Positions 8,520 through 16,831 of a DNA stretch of 42,155 nt are shown in pieces (position 1 is the first letter of the stretch; each line of letters begins with the position of its first letter). The notes below the pieces were generated by a model. That model had not been told where the DNA came from and searched no databases. It saw only the letters and a list, made by a program, of their open reading frames with translations. The DNA lies in contig JAKSCC010000257.1 of NCBI GenBank assembly GCA_022360815.1, forward strand, positions 1-42,155, written 5' to 3'. Origin of the DNA: Desulfobacterales bacterium. Its GTDB lineage: Bacteria > Desulfobacterota > Desulfobacteria > Desulfobacterales > Desulfolunaceae. The translations under genes were made by a program, and so were the position numbers.

Positions 8520-8556
8520 AAAAAAACCCGCCTGAAGAGACGACACATCAGACGGG
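8520..8556 (-). terminator. Terminator after the cytochrome c synthase pair
   Basis: CCCGCCTGA (8527-8535) pairs with TCAGACGGG (8548-8556) with one mismatch. On the minus strand it is followed by at least six T residues. It lies just after the stop at 8568. Confidence 0.8.
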
Positions 8557-8567
8557 GTAAAGCAGGA

Positions 8568-9410
8568 TTACATGCTGCCGTAGCTGTGGAGCCCGGGAAG
8601 GTAGTTGACCCCGAAGTAGGTGAACATCACGGCGGCAAATCCCACAATGGAGATAATGGCAATTCTCGCTCCGCCCCAACCGCGCATGTAGCGAAGGTGA
8701 AGCATGATGGCATAAACAAACCAGGTGATCAGAGACCACGTCTCTTTGGGATCCCAGGTCCAGTAGGAACCCCAGGCTGAGTTGGCCCAGACAGAGCCAG
8801 TAATGATCCCGATGGTCAAAAAGAGAAAGCCAAACATCACCGTTTTTTGAATCAACTCATCCAGAACATACCCCTCAGGCATTCGAGAGATCAGCCCCCC
8901 CTCTTTTCCACCAAGGTGCTCTTTCACAAGATACATCACCCCGATGCCAAAGGCGGTGGCAAATCCGGCATACCCCAGAAAACAGGTGACCACATGGGCT
9001 GTCAACCAGTTGCTTTTCAAGGCAGGAATCAGAGGCTGAATCTTATCGCTGATACTGGGATTAAGTGAGGCGTAGGCCATGGCCAAAAAGGCAAGCGGCA
9101 TGGCAAAGGCGCTGATCATAAAATTGTTATAGCGCAGCTCAATAACAATGGCGATAAGGGCAATGGTCAGAGCAAAAAAGACCAGAGACTCATAAAGATT
9201 GGAGAGGGGAATATGGCCGTACCCATGACCATACGACTCGTACCACCTTAAAAGAAATCCCACCAGATTTCCGGCAATCCCCACAAGGCCGGTATAAAGG
9301 GCGATCTTCTCAGGGGTTCTGCTGTCAAAAATCCAGGCGGAGATATACATCACCGCCGAAAAGGCGTAGACAAACGTCACAATGGAGAGAATCATGGAAC
9401 TGTTGATCAT
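8568..9410 (-). CDS. System II cytochrome c synthase subunit, ResC/CcsA type
   Basis: A 280-residue multi-pass membrane protein of the haem-handling family. The tryptophan-rich WWD signature is clear in the stretch WANSAWGSYWTWDPKETW near residues 210-230, followed by histidine-containing helices. With ResB it forms the System II cytochrome c synthase, which moves haem to the outer face and attaches it to CXXCH motifs. Its ATG overlaps the resB stop by one base (TAATG), indicating translational coupling. Naming in databases varies (CcsA, CcsB or ResC); the protein type is certain, the symbol less so. It could serve QrcA and other multihaem proteins. A terminator follows directly. Confidence 0.93.
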   Translation of the reverse strand: MINSSMILSIVTFVYAFSAVMYISAWIFDSRTPEKIALYTGLVGIAGNLVGFLLRWYESYGHGYGHIPLSNLYESLVFFALTIALIAIVIELRYNNFMISAFAMPLAFLAMAYASLNPSISDKIQPLIPALKSNWLTAHVVTCFLGYAGFATAFGIGVMYLVKEHLGGKEGGLISRMPEGYVLDELIQKTVMFGFLFLTIGIITGSVWANSAWGSYWTWDPKETWSLITWFVYAIMLHLRYMRGWGGARIAIISIVGFAAVMFTYFGVNYLPGLHSYGSM

Positions 9411-10807
9411 TATTTCACCTGCCTTTCGGGGGTTCCCAACTCTTTTTTCAGGGACTCCGTCAGACGACGAATCACCATCTCCATCCCCAGCTTATTTTTG
9501 TTTGTATTGCCGTAAAGGGTCACAAGACTTCCCTTTCGATCCTTTTTCACTTCCACCATAAAACTCTTATGGCTCATAAAAAAGGTAACCCAGCATCCGG
9601 CAATCAACAGAACAAAGCCCGCATAAACCATCCAGACCCCCGGGTCTTTGGTTACCTGGAGCCCAGTATAATAACGCTCTTCAAAGTCGCTCACCGAAAT
9701 GACCACATCGCCTTTTCGCATGCGATCAAAGCCGGAGAAACGAACTGGAAGCACCAAGCGCAGGGGCTCTTTGCCCTCTTTTTCCAGAAGCCCCAGGACT
9801 GCGGCACCCACGGCATGGCCTCGAAAGCTGTAATTTCCCGAAAACTGCATGGGAGTAAAGGTACCCAGCCCTTCAGGAATTTTAATGGCTTCGCCAAAGC
9901 TGCCCGTCCGGGTATAGACCATGTTTGAAGCCCGACTCTTGAACGAGAACTCCGCCTTCTTCGGTGTCGCCTGCCCGTAACTGGCCTGATAAAAACTGAT
10001 CCCCTGATACCGCAAGGGATCGTTGACCACAATGCTCTTTTCAAGGAGCGTATCGCCTCCCTTAAGGACCACCAAATCGGAGCGGTACTCCTTGGGTGCA
10101 CCGGTGTCGTAATGCGAAAGCGTAAATTTATCACACCGAATCTGAAAATCGAGAGGCACCGTTCCATGGCCATTTTTCAGGGTCACCTCATTCAGGCTGC
10201 CCCCTTCGGGGATATTCATAAAGCCTTCGTAACCAAAAAGCGACCCCAGAAGGCCCCCGATAAGAAGCAAAAGCACACTGGCATGCACCACATAAACACC
10301 CAAACGGGTCCAGCGCCCTTTTTCGCTAAAAAGAAGCCGCGCTTCCGTCTCGTCTTGGGTAACCTGATCAAAAGATCCCATGGTGCCGGCCAGCCTCGCT
10401 TCAAGAAAAGCCGCCGCCTCCTCAGGAGAGCGGTCCATGGAAATGGACTCACCTGCTAGTGCACTCTGGTAAACCTTTGGGTTTTTCACCTGCTTTTTTT
10501 TCACAATTTTCATCACAGCTGGCAATCGATCCATTGAGCAGACCACCAGGTTGATGCCCAGAAGCACCAAGAGAAGCTGAAACCACCAGGAGTGGTACAT
10601 GTCAAAAAGATCGAGAAACGCAAAAATGCGGTAGATTCCCTCACCGTAGCTCTCCATGTATGCCATGGGTGACCCATTTTGGGGAATCACCGTCCCGATG
10701 ATCGAGGTGACGGCCAAAAGCGTCAGCACAATCACAGAGAGGCGAACCGACACAAAAAGCCCCCACAGGGTTTCTATCACGCCCTTTTCAGTCTGTTTGC
10801 TGTTCAT
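9410..10807 (-). CDS. System II cytochrome c biogenesis protein, ResB type
   Basis: A 465-residue ResB/Ccs1-family protein. Two hydrophobic helices at the N-terminus (about residues 18-38 and 72-92, the second ending LLGINLVVCSMDRLP) are followed by a third near 170, a large periplasmic domain and a final helix near 400 (VWMVYAGFVLLIAGCW). It acts with the ResC-type partner downstream, holding apocytochrome c and helping haem ligation outside the membrane. Its stop overlaps the next start by one base. AAAGGG lies upstream of the ATG at 10807. It is the first gene of a two-gene unit. I see no CcdA or ResA partner in this window. Confidence 0.92.
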   Translation of the reverse strand: MNSKQTEKGVIETLWGLFVSVRLSVIVLTLLAVTSIIGTVIPQNGSPMAYMESYGEGIYRIFAFLDLFDMYHSWWFQLLLVLLGINLVVCSMDRLPAVMKIVKKKQVKNPKVYQSALAGESISMDRSPEEAAAFLEARLAGTMGSFDQVTQDETEARLLFSEKGRWTRLGVYVVHASVLLLLIGGLLGSLFGYEGFMNIPEGGSLNEVTLKNGHGTVPLDFQIRCDKFTLSHYDTGAPKEYRSDLVVLKGGDTLLEKSIVVNDPLRYQGISFYQASYGQATPKKAEFSFKSRASNMVYTRTGSFGEAIKIPEGLGTFTPMQFSGNYSFRGHAVGAAVLGLLEKEGKEPLRLVLPVRFSGFDRMRKGDVVISVSDFEERYYTGLQVTKDPGVWMVYAGFVLLIAGCWVTFFMSHKSFMVEVKKDRKGSLVTLYGNTNKNKLGMEMVIRRLTESLKKELGTPERQVK

Positions 10808-11030
10808 ATATCCCTTTCACTATAGGTATGGTGAGGCAAACCCGTTGAATGCATCCACAGATACAGGTTCCCTTTTGCACCCTTTGGTGCCAGCGGTTGG
10901 GCATAATACCACATCTGCCCCCCGCGGAACAACGGCAAACGTATCAAAAATACCAGACACTTCTGCCTCTTTTTTCTGTCCCAAATAGTACAATCCTTTT
11001 CAAAGAATGCGGCATTGGGCGTTTCACAAC

Positions 11031-11060
11031 AAAAAAAGGGCCGGGCATACCACCCGACCC
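11031..11060 (-). terminator. Terminator after the Na/Pi transporter gene
   Basis: GGGCCGGG (11038-11045) pairs with CCCGACCC (11053-11060), with one G-U pair. On the minus strand seven T residues follow. It lies 28 nt past the stop at 11089. Confidence 0.85.
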
Positions 11061-11088
11061 CTCTTCAACCGAAATACCCGCAGCGAAA

Positions 11089-12741
11089 TCAGGTATCCCC
11101 CATAATCACCTGGGCAATGTTAAAGGCCTGGTCACCTGTCTTTTCAAGGTTGTTCAAGATGTCTACAAAGAGAATCCCTGTCTCCACAGAGCAGGTACCA
11201 CTCTGAAGCCTTGCAAGATGGCGTTTCTTAAATTTTTTACGCATCTTGTCGATAACATTTTCATCTTCCGTGTCGATGGCTCGGCTCTGGCCTCCGGCGT
11301 TATAGGCCGTCATCACATTTTCGGTAAACCGAATGGCAACACCAAAGATCTCCTCCATTTCACCCATCGCCTCTTCGGTAAAGGAGATCCCACTCTCCAT
11401 CAGCTTTTCTGTATAGGTGGCGATATTTTCCGCATAATCCCCGATCTTCTCCAGATCGTGAAGCACATGGAGCATGTTGTTGATCTCTCGAGAGGTCTGA
11501 GCACTGATCTGCTCCTGGTTCAGCCGCACCAGAAACATAGAGATATCTTTCTCCAGAATATCCACGGTATTTTCAAGCTGATAAATCTTATTCAGGGTCT
11601 TGGCGTCCCGAGAGAAGAAGGCGTCCCGGCTCAGCTTCAGCATATCCAGAGAGAGCCCAGACATACGGCTCACTTCCTTCTTGGCTTGGGCAATGGCAAA
11701 ATCCGGGGTCTCAATCAGACAATCATCCAGAAAGACCAGCCCATCCGAGCGTGAGGTTCCCTTGCCTGGAATCACCTTCTCGCAAAAACGCGCTAAGATA
11801 TGAAGCACCGGCATAAAAATCAAAAGGTTGATGATGTTAAAACCGGTATGCAGGTTTGCAATGTGGCGGGCAATGTAGGGCAGGCTTCCATTGGCATCCA
11901 CAAAGTTGGGATCTCCGGGGGTCATCACATCCACGGTCTGCATAAAAAACTTCAAGAAGATAAGCATGTAGCAGACACCCAATGCGTTGATCAAAAAGTG
12001 ACCAAAAGCCGCACGCCGTGCCGCCGGATTGGTGCCCAAAGCCGCCAAGTTGGCGGTGATGGTGGTCCCCACATTCTCACCCAAGACCAATGCACAGGCT
12101 GCATAGTAGTCGATAAGACCGGTGGAAGCCATGGCCACGGTAATACCGATGGTGGCTGAAGAGCTCTGAACGATCATGGTAAGAATCGCACCTGCAGCCA
12201 CAGCAAGGACGGGGTTGTGGGAAAAGGTGACAAACGCTTCTCTAAAGAAGGCACTGTGCTTCAGCGGAGCAAACCCATCTTTCATGATCTTCAGCCCCAA
12301 AAAGAGCAGACCGAATCCGATAAGCACCTCACCCCAATAGTGATGTTTTTTGTTGCTGCTGAACATGCGGAGAAACACGCCAACACCAATGGCCGGAAGG
12401 GCGAGCTTTCCAATCTTGAATGCGATCAGCTGTGCGGTGACGGTGGTCCCCACATTGGCACCGAGAACCACACTCAGCGCCTGAGCCAGGTTCATAAGCC
12501 CGGCGTTCACAAACCCCACCACCATAACGGTAGTGGCCGAGCTACTTTGGATGATGGCAGTAACCACCACACCCACAAAGGTCCCCACAACACGATTTGT
12601 GGTGAGTTTTTCAAGGATCGATCGCAGGCTGCTGCCTGCAGACTTCTGAAGGCCCTCGGACATCATCTTCATTCCGTAAAGAAAGAGACCGAGCCCGCCC
12701 ACCAGACCGTAGACAAGCGCTAACCAGTTCACTGATTCCAC
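11089..12741 (-). CDS. Na+/phosphate cotransporter family protein with PhoU-like C-terminus
   Basis: A 550-residue protein. The first about 310 residues are membrane helices containing two copies of the QSSSAT motif (AIIQSSSATTVMVV and MIVQSSSATIGITV), the hallmark inverted repeats of the NptA/PNaS sodium-phosphate transporters. The last about 200 residues are soluble helices with charged heptads, like PhoU. The start codon is GTG at 12741, chosen because AGGAGATATAA sits just before it. It is expected to move phosphate or a related anion across the inner membrane with sodium; direction in vivo is uncertain, since bacterial homologues have been linked to export. It is monocistronic with a strong promoter and terminator. 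Confidence 0.92.
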   Translation of the reverse strand: MESVNWLALVYGLVGGLGLFLYGMKMMSEGLQKSAGSSLRSILEKLTTNRVVGTFVGVVVTAIIQSSSATTVMVVGFVNAGLMNLAQALSVVLGANVGTTVTAQLIAFKIGKLALPAIGVGVFLRMFSSNKKHHYWGEVLIGFGLLFLGLKIMKDGFAPLKHSAFFREAFVTFSHNPVLAVAAGAILTMIVQSSSATIGITVAMASTGLIDYYAACALVLGENVGTTITANLAALGTNPAARRAAFGHFLINALGVCYMLIFLKFFMQTVDVMTPGDPNFVDANGSLPYIARHIANLHTGFNIINLLIFMPVLHILARFCEKVIPGKGTSRSDGLVFLDDCLIETPDFAIAQAKKEVSRMSGLSLDMLKLSRDAFFSRDAKTLNKIYQLENTVDILEKDISMFLVRLNQEQISAQTSREINNMLHVLHDLEKIGDYAENIATYTEKLMESGISFTEEAMGEMEEIFGVAIRFTENVMTAYNAGGQSRAIDTEDENVIDKMRKKFKKRHLARLQSGTCSVETGILFVDILNNLEKTGDQAFNIAQVIMGDT

Positions 12742-12835
12742 TTATATCTCCTGTAAAAACATTGCATTGGGTAAGTCGCAAACCTGTCATATCGTTAAGG
12801 CGCAACTCCTGCACGTCGTAAATGATTGTCAGGAC

Positions 12836-12864
12836 TATATAAATGATCAAAAGGGGGGTGTCAA
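12836..12864 (-). promoter_or_regulatory. Sigma-70 promoter for the Na/Pi transporter
   Basis: On the minus strand TTGACA (12864-12859), a 17-nt spacer and TATATA (12841-12836). This is one of the best sigma-70 matches seen here. The predicted start of transcription is near 12829, about 88 nt before the GTG start codon. Confidence 0.7.
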
Positions 12865-12956
12865 CACTGGATGCAAGGCTTTCAAAGACCCATCCATCAT
12901 ACGATAACCTTTGGTATTCTTAATGTTTTCCATACATTCTCATCCGCTAAAAATTC

Positions 12957-12988
12957 AAAAACCCCACTCAAAGGTTTCAAGTGGGGTT
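12957..12988 (-). terminator. Terminator after the M16 peptidase gene
   Basis: AACCCCACT (12960-12968) pairs perfectly with AGTGGGGTT (12980-12988). T residues follow on the minus strand. About 120 nt lie between it and the stop at 13107. The rest of the 365-nt gap 12742-13106 holds only the transporter promoter. Confidence 0.78.
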
Positions 12989-13106
12989 CTCTTTTTCTTT
13001 TGGGCGCACAGGCTCCACGCAATGCTGCTTCCGACGGCTCCTTTCACGCCATTTTAAAAACCAGCCTATCGCAGACGTTTCGCCGACGCATGGGTTTTTT
13101 ACGAAA

Positions 13107-16064
13107 TCAGTACGATTTCAAAGCCCTTTTCTTTGGCGAAACCACAATCACCGCTTCATGGCCTGTCTTTAAATAGTTTCGCGCCAAAACCTGAAGTTCT
13201 TCGGCTGTCACGGAACCATAATCCGTTAAAATATCTGTGGCCCATTTGAACTTCTCGGGCTTTAACGAAGAGCCGCGCATTACGCTCTCAAGCCAATAGA
13301 CATTGGTACGCCGATAGTCGGCAATTCGATTTACCAGAGGGTCCACCACACGCTGAACTTCGTCGGCTGTGGCCTTTTCTCCTCGAAGCCCATCGGCAAT
13401 GCTTGTAACCGCCTCAATCACTTCGTCACTTTTGTCAGGTGCAACGCTCACCACCGCCCTCAGCACACCATAATTGCGGTAGGTACTGCTGGATTGATTC
13501 CAAGCCGAAGGCGAGTAGGCAACCCCCAATTTTTCCCTCACCGTCTCTCGAAGGCGCTCTCGAAAGAGACCGCCCAAAACAGAAAGACGACGGGCTTTGT
13601 GAATATCCCACATGTCGGTGGTAAGCCAGCCCACGACCACCTCAGACCTCTCAATCTCCGTTGCCACCTGTCTTTCAAGTCGCTTCCCCTTGGGAAACCG
13701 AAGGGACACAGCCGAAGCGCCCAGCTCCACACGCCGCGGCAGGCTTCCCAACCACTTTCCACAAAGAGCAATCATCTCTTTCTCATTAAAATCGCCCACA
13801 ATGGAGAGCTCCAAAGGTGCTGTTTCAAGGGCGGGCATCACCATACGCTTCACATCCCCCAGGCCCATCTTGGCAAGCCGATCTTGTGAGGGAGCCCCGA
13901 AGCGCGCCTCATCCCCTGTGAGAAAAGCCTCGCCGTCGCGCCCCAACACACCATCGACCGTACGACCCATCTCATCAAGGGCCTGGGAAAACCTCTTTTT
14001 CGATAGCTGAAACGCCTCCTCTTTAAGCTGGGTATCCGTGACCATGGTGAAGAGAATCTGCATCAAATGCCCTGACTCTTCTGGAGTTGAAGCGCCGGAG
14101 ATAGAAAAGCGTCCCTGATCCACAACATAGCTAAAGCTTGTATTGGTACCCGCCAGGGCCCGAGCCGTCTCCTCACGAGTAAGCTTGCCAAGCCCACCGG
14201 CCTCAACCACCATGGAAGCAAGATTTCCCAGACCCGGGGTCACCCCACGACTGCGTGAGAGCCCACGGCCGAATTCAAGGGCATAGAGCACCTCCCCTTT
14301 TTTGAAATCGGTTTTTTTCAAATTTAGAACCAAGCCGTTTTCAAAAGTCACCACCTTAACCCCGAGCTTTTCAGGCTCAGAGATGGTGGCCACCCGGCCG
14401 AAAACCTTTGGAGCGGAAAGATAAGGAAACCCAACACCCGCCTGAGCCATCGGCTTCTTGGCGGGTATAGCCCGGCTCGTTTTATAAGCCGTTAAAATCG
14501 TCTGATCGGCTTGGCTCTCATCCAATTTGAGGTTGCCTTCCACCAGCACCAAACGATGATCCACATGCCACATCAACCGCAGGGCCTCGGCAAGCTCTTG
14601 GGGTGTGACCGAAGCAATTACCGGCTCGAAAAGCCTTCTGCGGTCCTCGGGTGAAACCACCACTTTTTTTCGAGTAAAACTCCCCACAAGGGTTGCGGCA
14701 AGATCCCGACTGTTTCGTGTGGGAGCCTTCTTTTCCCCTTGGATCAAGGCATTCAAACGCTCTTTTTTTACCCGATCCACCTCCTCTTTGGAAAATCCAT
14801 AGAGAAGGGCGCTTCTTAAAGCCTGGTCCAACTCGGCAAGGGTCTCCTTCCACATTTCCTGCTGGCACTCTCCAGTCAAAACACCGTAATCCACCTCCCG
14901 CATAAAAGTTCCCATGCCGACGCCAGCCGAGGTAAAAGGGGTTCCCTCTTTTCCAATGCGATCATCCAGACGATTCTCAAGAATCTGGCTGGCCATGGAA
15001 AGAATCAGCGCCCGCCTGCGGGTTTCAAATGTATCCGGTCGTGCGGCATGGTGACGAAGCACTTCAAGTGTCACCGTGGTGCTGCCAGCTTCCGGGTTAA
15101 AGGCGTAAAACACCTTAAACCCTTTGTGTGAAAAATGCCCCAAAGGAGATTCTTCCTTTTTGGGGACACGGGGTAAAAGGTCTTCAAACCGCTCTTTAAT
15201 CAACCCCACAGCATCGGCTGGATTCATATCGCCGACCACCACCACGGCCATCTTCTTCGGTCGATACCATGCATTGTAATACCCGCGTAATATCTGAGAA
15301 TCCATGACTTTGATGGTTTCCTCGAGACCAATGGGGTGGCGCTGATTCACTCGAACGCCTGGCAGTTCAAAGGCGATACTTCGTTTCTGATTGCGATAGG
15401 AGATCGAATCCCGATCCCTTTTTTCCGCCAAAATAACCCCCCGCTCTCGATCCACCTCAGACTCCAGAAGAAGGGCTCCGGCCGCATAGTCCCGCATCAC
15501 CAAAAGACCTTCGGCAAGACTCTTTTTGCTCCCCTCTTGAAGCACCACATCGTAGACCGTCTCAAAAAAGCCAGTATGGGCGTTGGCATCGCTCCCGAAG
15601 CTCATGCCGATCCGCTGAAAATACTTGATCAACTCACCCGGCGGAAAATGCTCTGACCCGTTAAAAAGCATATGTTCCAAAAAATGAGCGGCCCCTTGCT
15701 CTTTATCGGTTTCGTTTAACGATCCGCTGGCAACGGCCAAGTGCATACTGACCCGTCCCTTGGGCTCGCTGTTTTTCATCACCAGCCAACGCATGCCATT
15801 TGAAAGCGTTCCGGTAAGGACATTGGAATCCCAAGGCAGGTCAGACGGCGTCTCTTTGGAGCCTTTTACAAAACTCTGAGCCCCCACCTCCTCTTTTGCA
15901 GGAAGGATAGTCGGTACTTTGGAGACCTTTGATTTGACGACCACCGAAACGTCTGAAGAATCCGCCGGCTGAGGAGCCTCTCGAAGCATACATCCAGACA
16001 CAAACAAAATGATAAAAACCAGAAAAAAATAAGATATGCGCCTTAAAAAAGAGGGGTGATTCAT
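13107..16064 (-). CDS. M16-family zinc metallopeptidase, lipoprotein
   Basis: A 985-residue insulinase/pitrilysin-family protein. The start at 16064 is supported by AGGAG upstream and by a lipoprotein signal directly after it: a basic head, a hydrophobic core and the lipobox VSGC with C25. The inverted zinc motif HXXEH is HFLEH at residues 127-131, and a downstream glutamate in the ERGVILAE block (E207 or E214) should complete the site. It contains tandem M16 repeats as in single-chain periplasmic family members such as PqqL. The C-terminal half lacks a second HXXEH, as is normal for the inactive partner repeat. It is expected to be a membrane-anchored envelope protease degrading peptides; the substrate is unknown. 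Confidence 0.92.
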   Translation of the reverse strand: MNHPSFLRRISYFFLVFIILFVSGCMLREAPQPADSSDVSVVVKSKVSKVPTILPAKEEVGAQSFVKGSKETPSDLPWDSNVLTGTLSNGMRWLVMKNSEPKGRVSMHLAVASGSLNETDKEQGAAHFLEHMLFNGSEHFPPGELIKYFQRIGMSFGSDANAHTGFFETVYDVVLQEGSKKSLAEGLLVMRDYAAGALLLESEVDRERGVILAEKRDRDSISYRNQKRSIAFELPGVRVNQRHPIGLEETIKVMDSQILRGYYNAWYRPKKMAVVVVGDMNPADAVGLIKERFEDLLPRVPKKEESPLGHFSHKGFKVFYAFNPEAGSTTVTLEVLRHHAARPDTFETRRRALILSMASQILENRLDDRIGKEGTPFTSAGVGMGTFMREVDYGVLTGECQQEMWKETLAELDQALRSALLYGFSKEEVDRVKKERLNALIQGEKKAPTRNSRDLAATLVGSFTRKKVVVSPEDRRRLFEPVIASVTPQELAEALRLMWHVDHRLVLVEGNLKLDESQADQTILTAYKTSRAIPAKKPMAQAGVGFPYLSAPKVFGRVATISEPEKLGVKVVTFENGLVLNLKKTDFKKGEVLYALEFGRGLSRSRGVTPGLGNLASMVVEAGGLGKLTREETARALAGTNTSFSYVVDQGRFSISGASTPEESGHLMQILFTMVTDTQLKEEAFQLSKKRFSQALDEMGRTVDGVLGRDGEAFLTGDEARFGAPSQDRLAKMGLGDVKRMVMPALETAPLELSIVGDFNEKEMIALCGKWLGSLPRRVELGASAVSLRFPKGKRLERQVATEIERSEVVVGWLTTDMWDIHKARRLSVLGGLFRERLRETVREKLGVAYSPSAWNQSSSTYRNYGVLRAVVSVAPDKSDEVIEAVTSIADGLRGEKATADEVQRVVDPLVNRIADYRRTNVYWLESVMRGSSLKPEKFKWATDILTDYGSVTAEELQVLARNYLKTGHEAVIVVSPKKRALKSY

Positions 16065-16288
16065 GGTTACTCCTAAACAAAAAATCATAATCAGGGGCAG
16101 TGAAGGGGATGGGCCTCGCTTCAGATGGGACAGGTAAACTGGCAAAAAAACGAGCACACACCAGCCCATAGGCATCGTCGCAACCACAACGTCAGCGAAC
16201 ATGTATTGATTTTTTTAGTTCGAAAGGGTGCGTACAACCTGAAGAGAGCCATCAAAAACGCTTCACGACGCAACAAAAATCGACGGGG

Positions 16289-16516
16289 TTACCGAATAAA
16301 GGCGTACCAGATATACCCCGCAAAGATGCCAAGCCAGAGCAAGGCCGCAAGATAGCCCATCACGTTTATTGGCTTCTTAGCCAATCCCAAACGATTCACC
16401 CTGCCAACCCTCTTGTGGCAGCTGTGGCACGATTCGGCATTGAGCTTTAAGTTGACAAAACAGTATGGGCATCGCTTAAAGGGAAACACCCGGTCATTGG
16501 ATTTGGTCTTTCCCAT
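16289..16516 (-). CDS. Zinc-ribbon single-pass membrane protein
   Basis: A 75-residue protein. The N-terminal half has two cysteine pairs, C16-C19 (CPYC) and C30-C33 (CHSC), forming a probable zinc ribbon. The C-terminal half is one hydrophobic helix at about residues 52-73. AGGAG precedes the ATG at 16516 by six nt. Such small zinc-ribbon membrane proteins are common and rarely characterised, and no enzyme function is suggested. It lies between the foldase and the M16 peptidase on the same strand, but a terminator separates it from the foldase upstream and a 224-nt gap from the peptidase. Confidence 0.75.
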   Translation of the reverse strand: MGKTKSNDRVFPFKRCPYCFVNLKLNAESCHSCHKRVGRVNRLGLAKKPINVMGYLAALLWLGIFAGYIWYAFIR

Positions 16517-16718
16517 GGGAATCTCCTGAAATAGGGTTGAAAGGGTGTAAGGTGAGATTTTTACGCCCGATGGCTGCCCCTCTGGAAAACCGGATGATCA
16601 CACATTTAAAATATAGGGTCAGAAAACGTCGCTTTGGGGCACAAAAAAATTCTTCTAACATCCCCTGCCTTAAAATCAGGGGAGAAAAGCCATCTTTCAA
16701 TCATCTATCAATTTATCA

Positions 16719-16765
16719 CAAAAAAAACCCACTTATCAAGGAGATTGCCCTGACAAGTGGGTTTT
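16719..16765. terminator. Bidirectional-looking terminator after the PpiD-like gene
   Basis: AAAACCCACTT (16724-16734) pairs with AAGTGGGTTTT (16755-16765), with a partly paired loop. A long A tract on the 5' side gives a T run on the minus strand, and TTTT ends it on the plus strand. The surrounding 16517-16831 holds no other feature. Confidence 0.8.
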
Positions 16766-16831
16766 GAGATCTGTCAATTCACTCAAAAAAAGACGATGGA
16801 AAAAAGAATTTTAAGGGAACCCCGATGGGGG

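Noticed and set aside
10870-10900. Sigma-54-like element TGGCACC... on the minus strand near 10890
   Set aside because: The spacing between the GG and GC elements is 11 instead of 10, so it does not fit the promoter.
10849-11754. Plus-strand open frame opposite the transporter
   Set aside because: It overlaps the terminator and the PhoU-like region of the transporter in antisense; no independent support.
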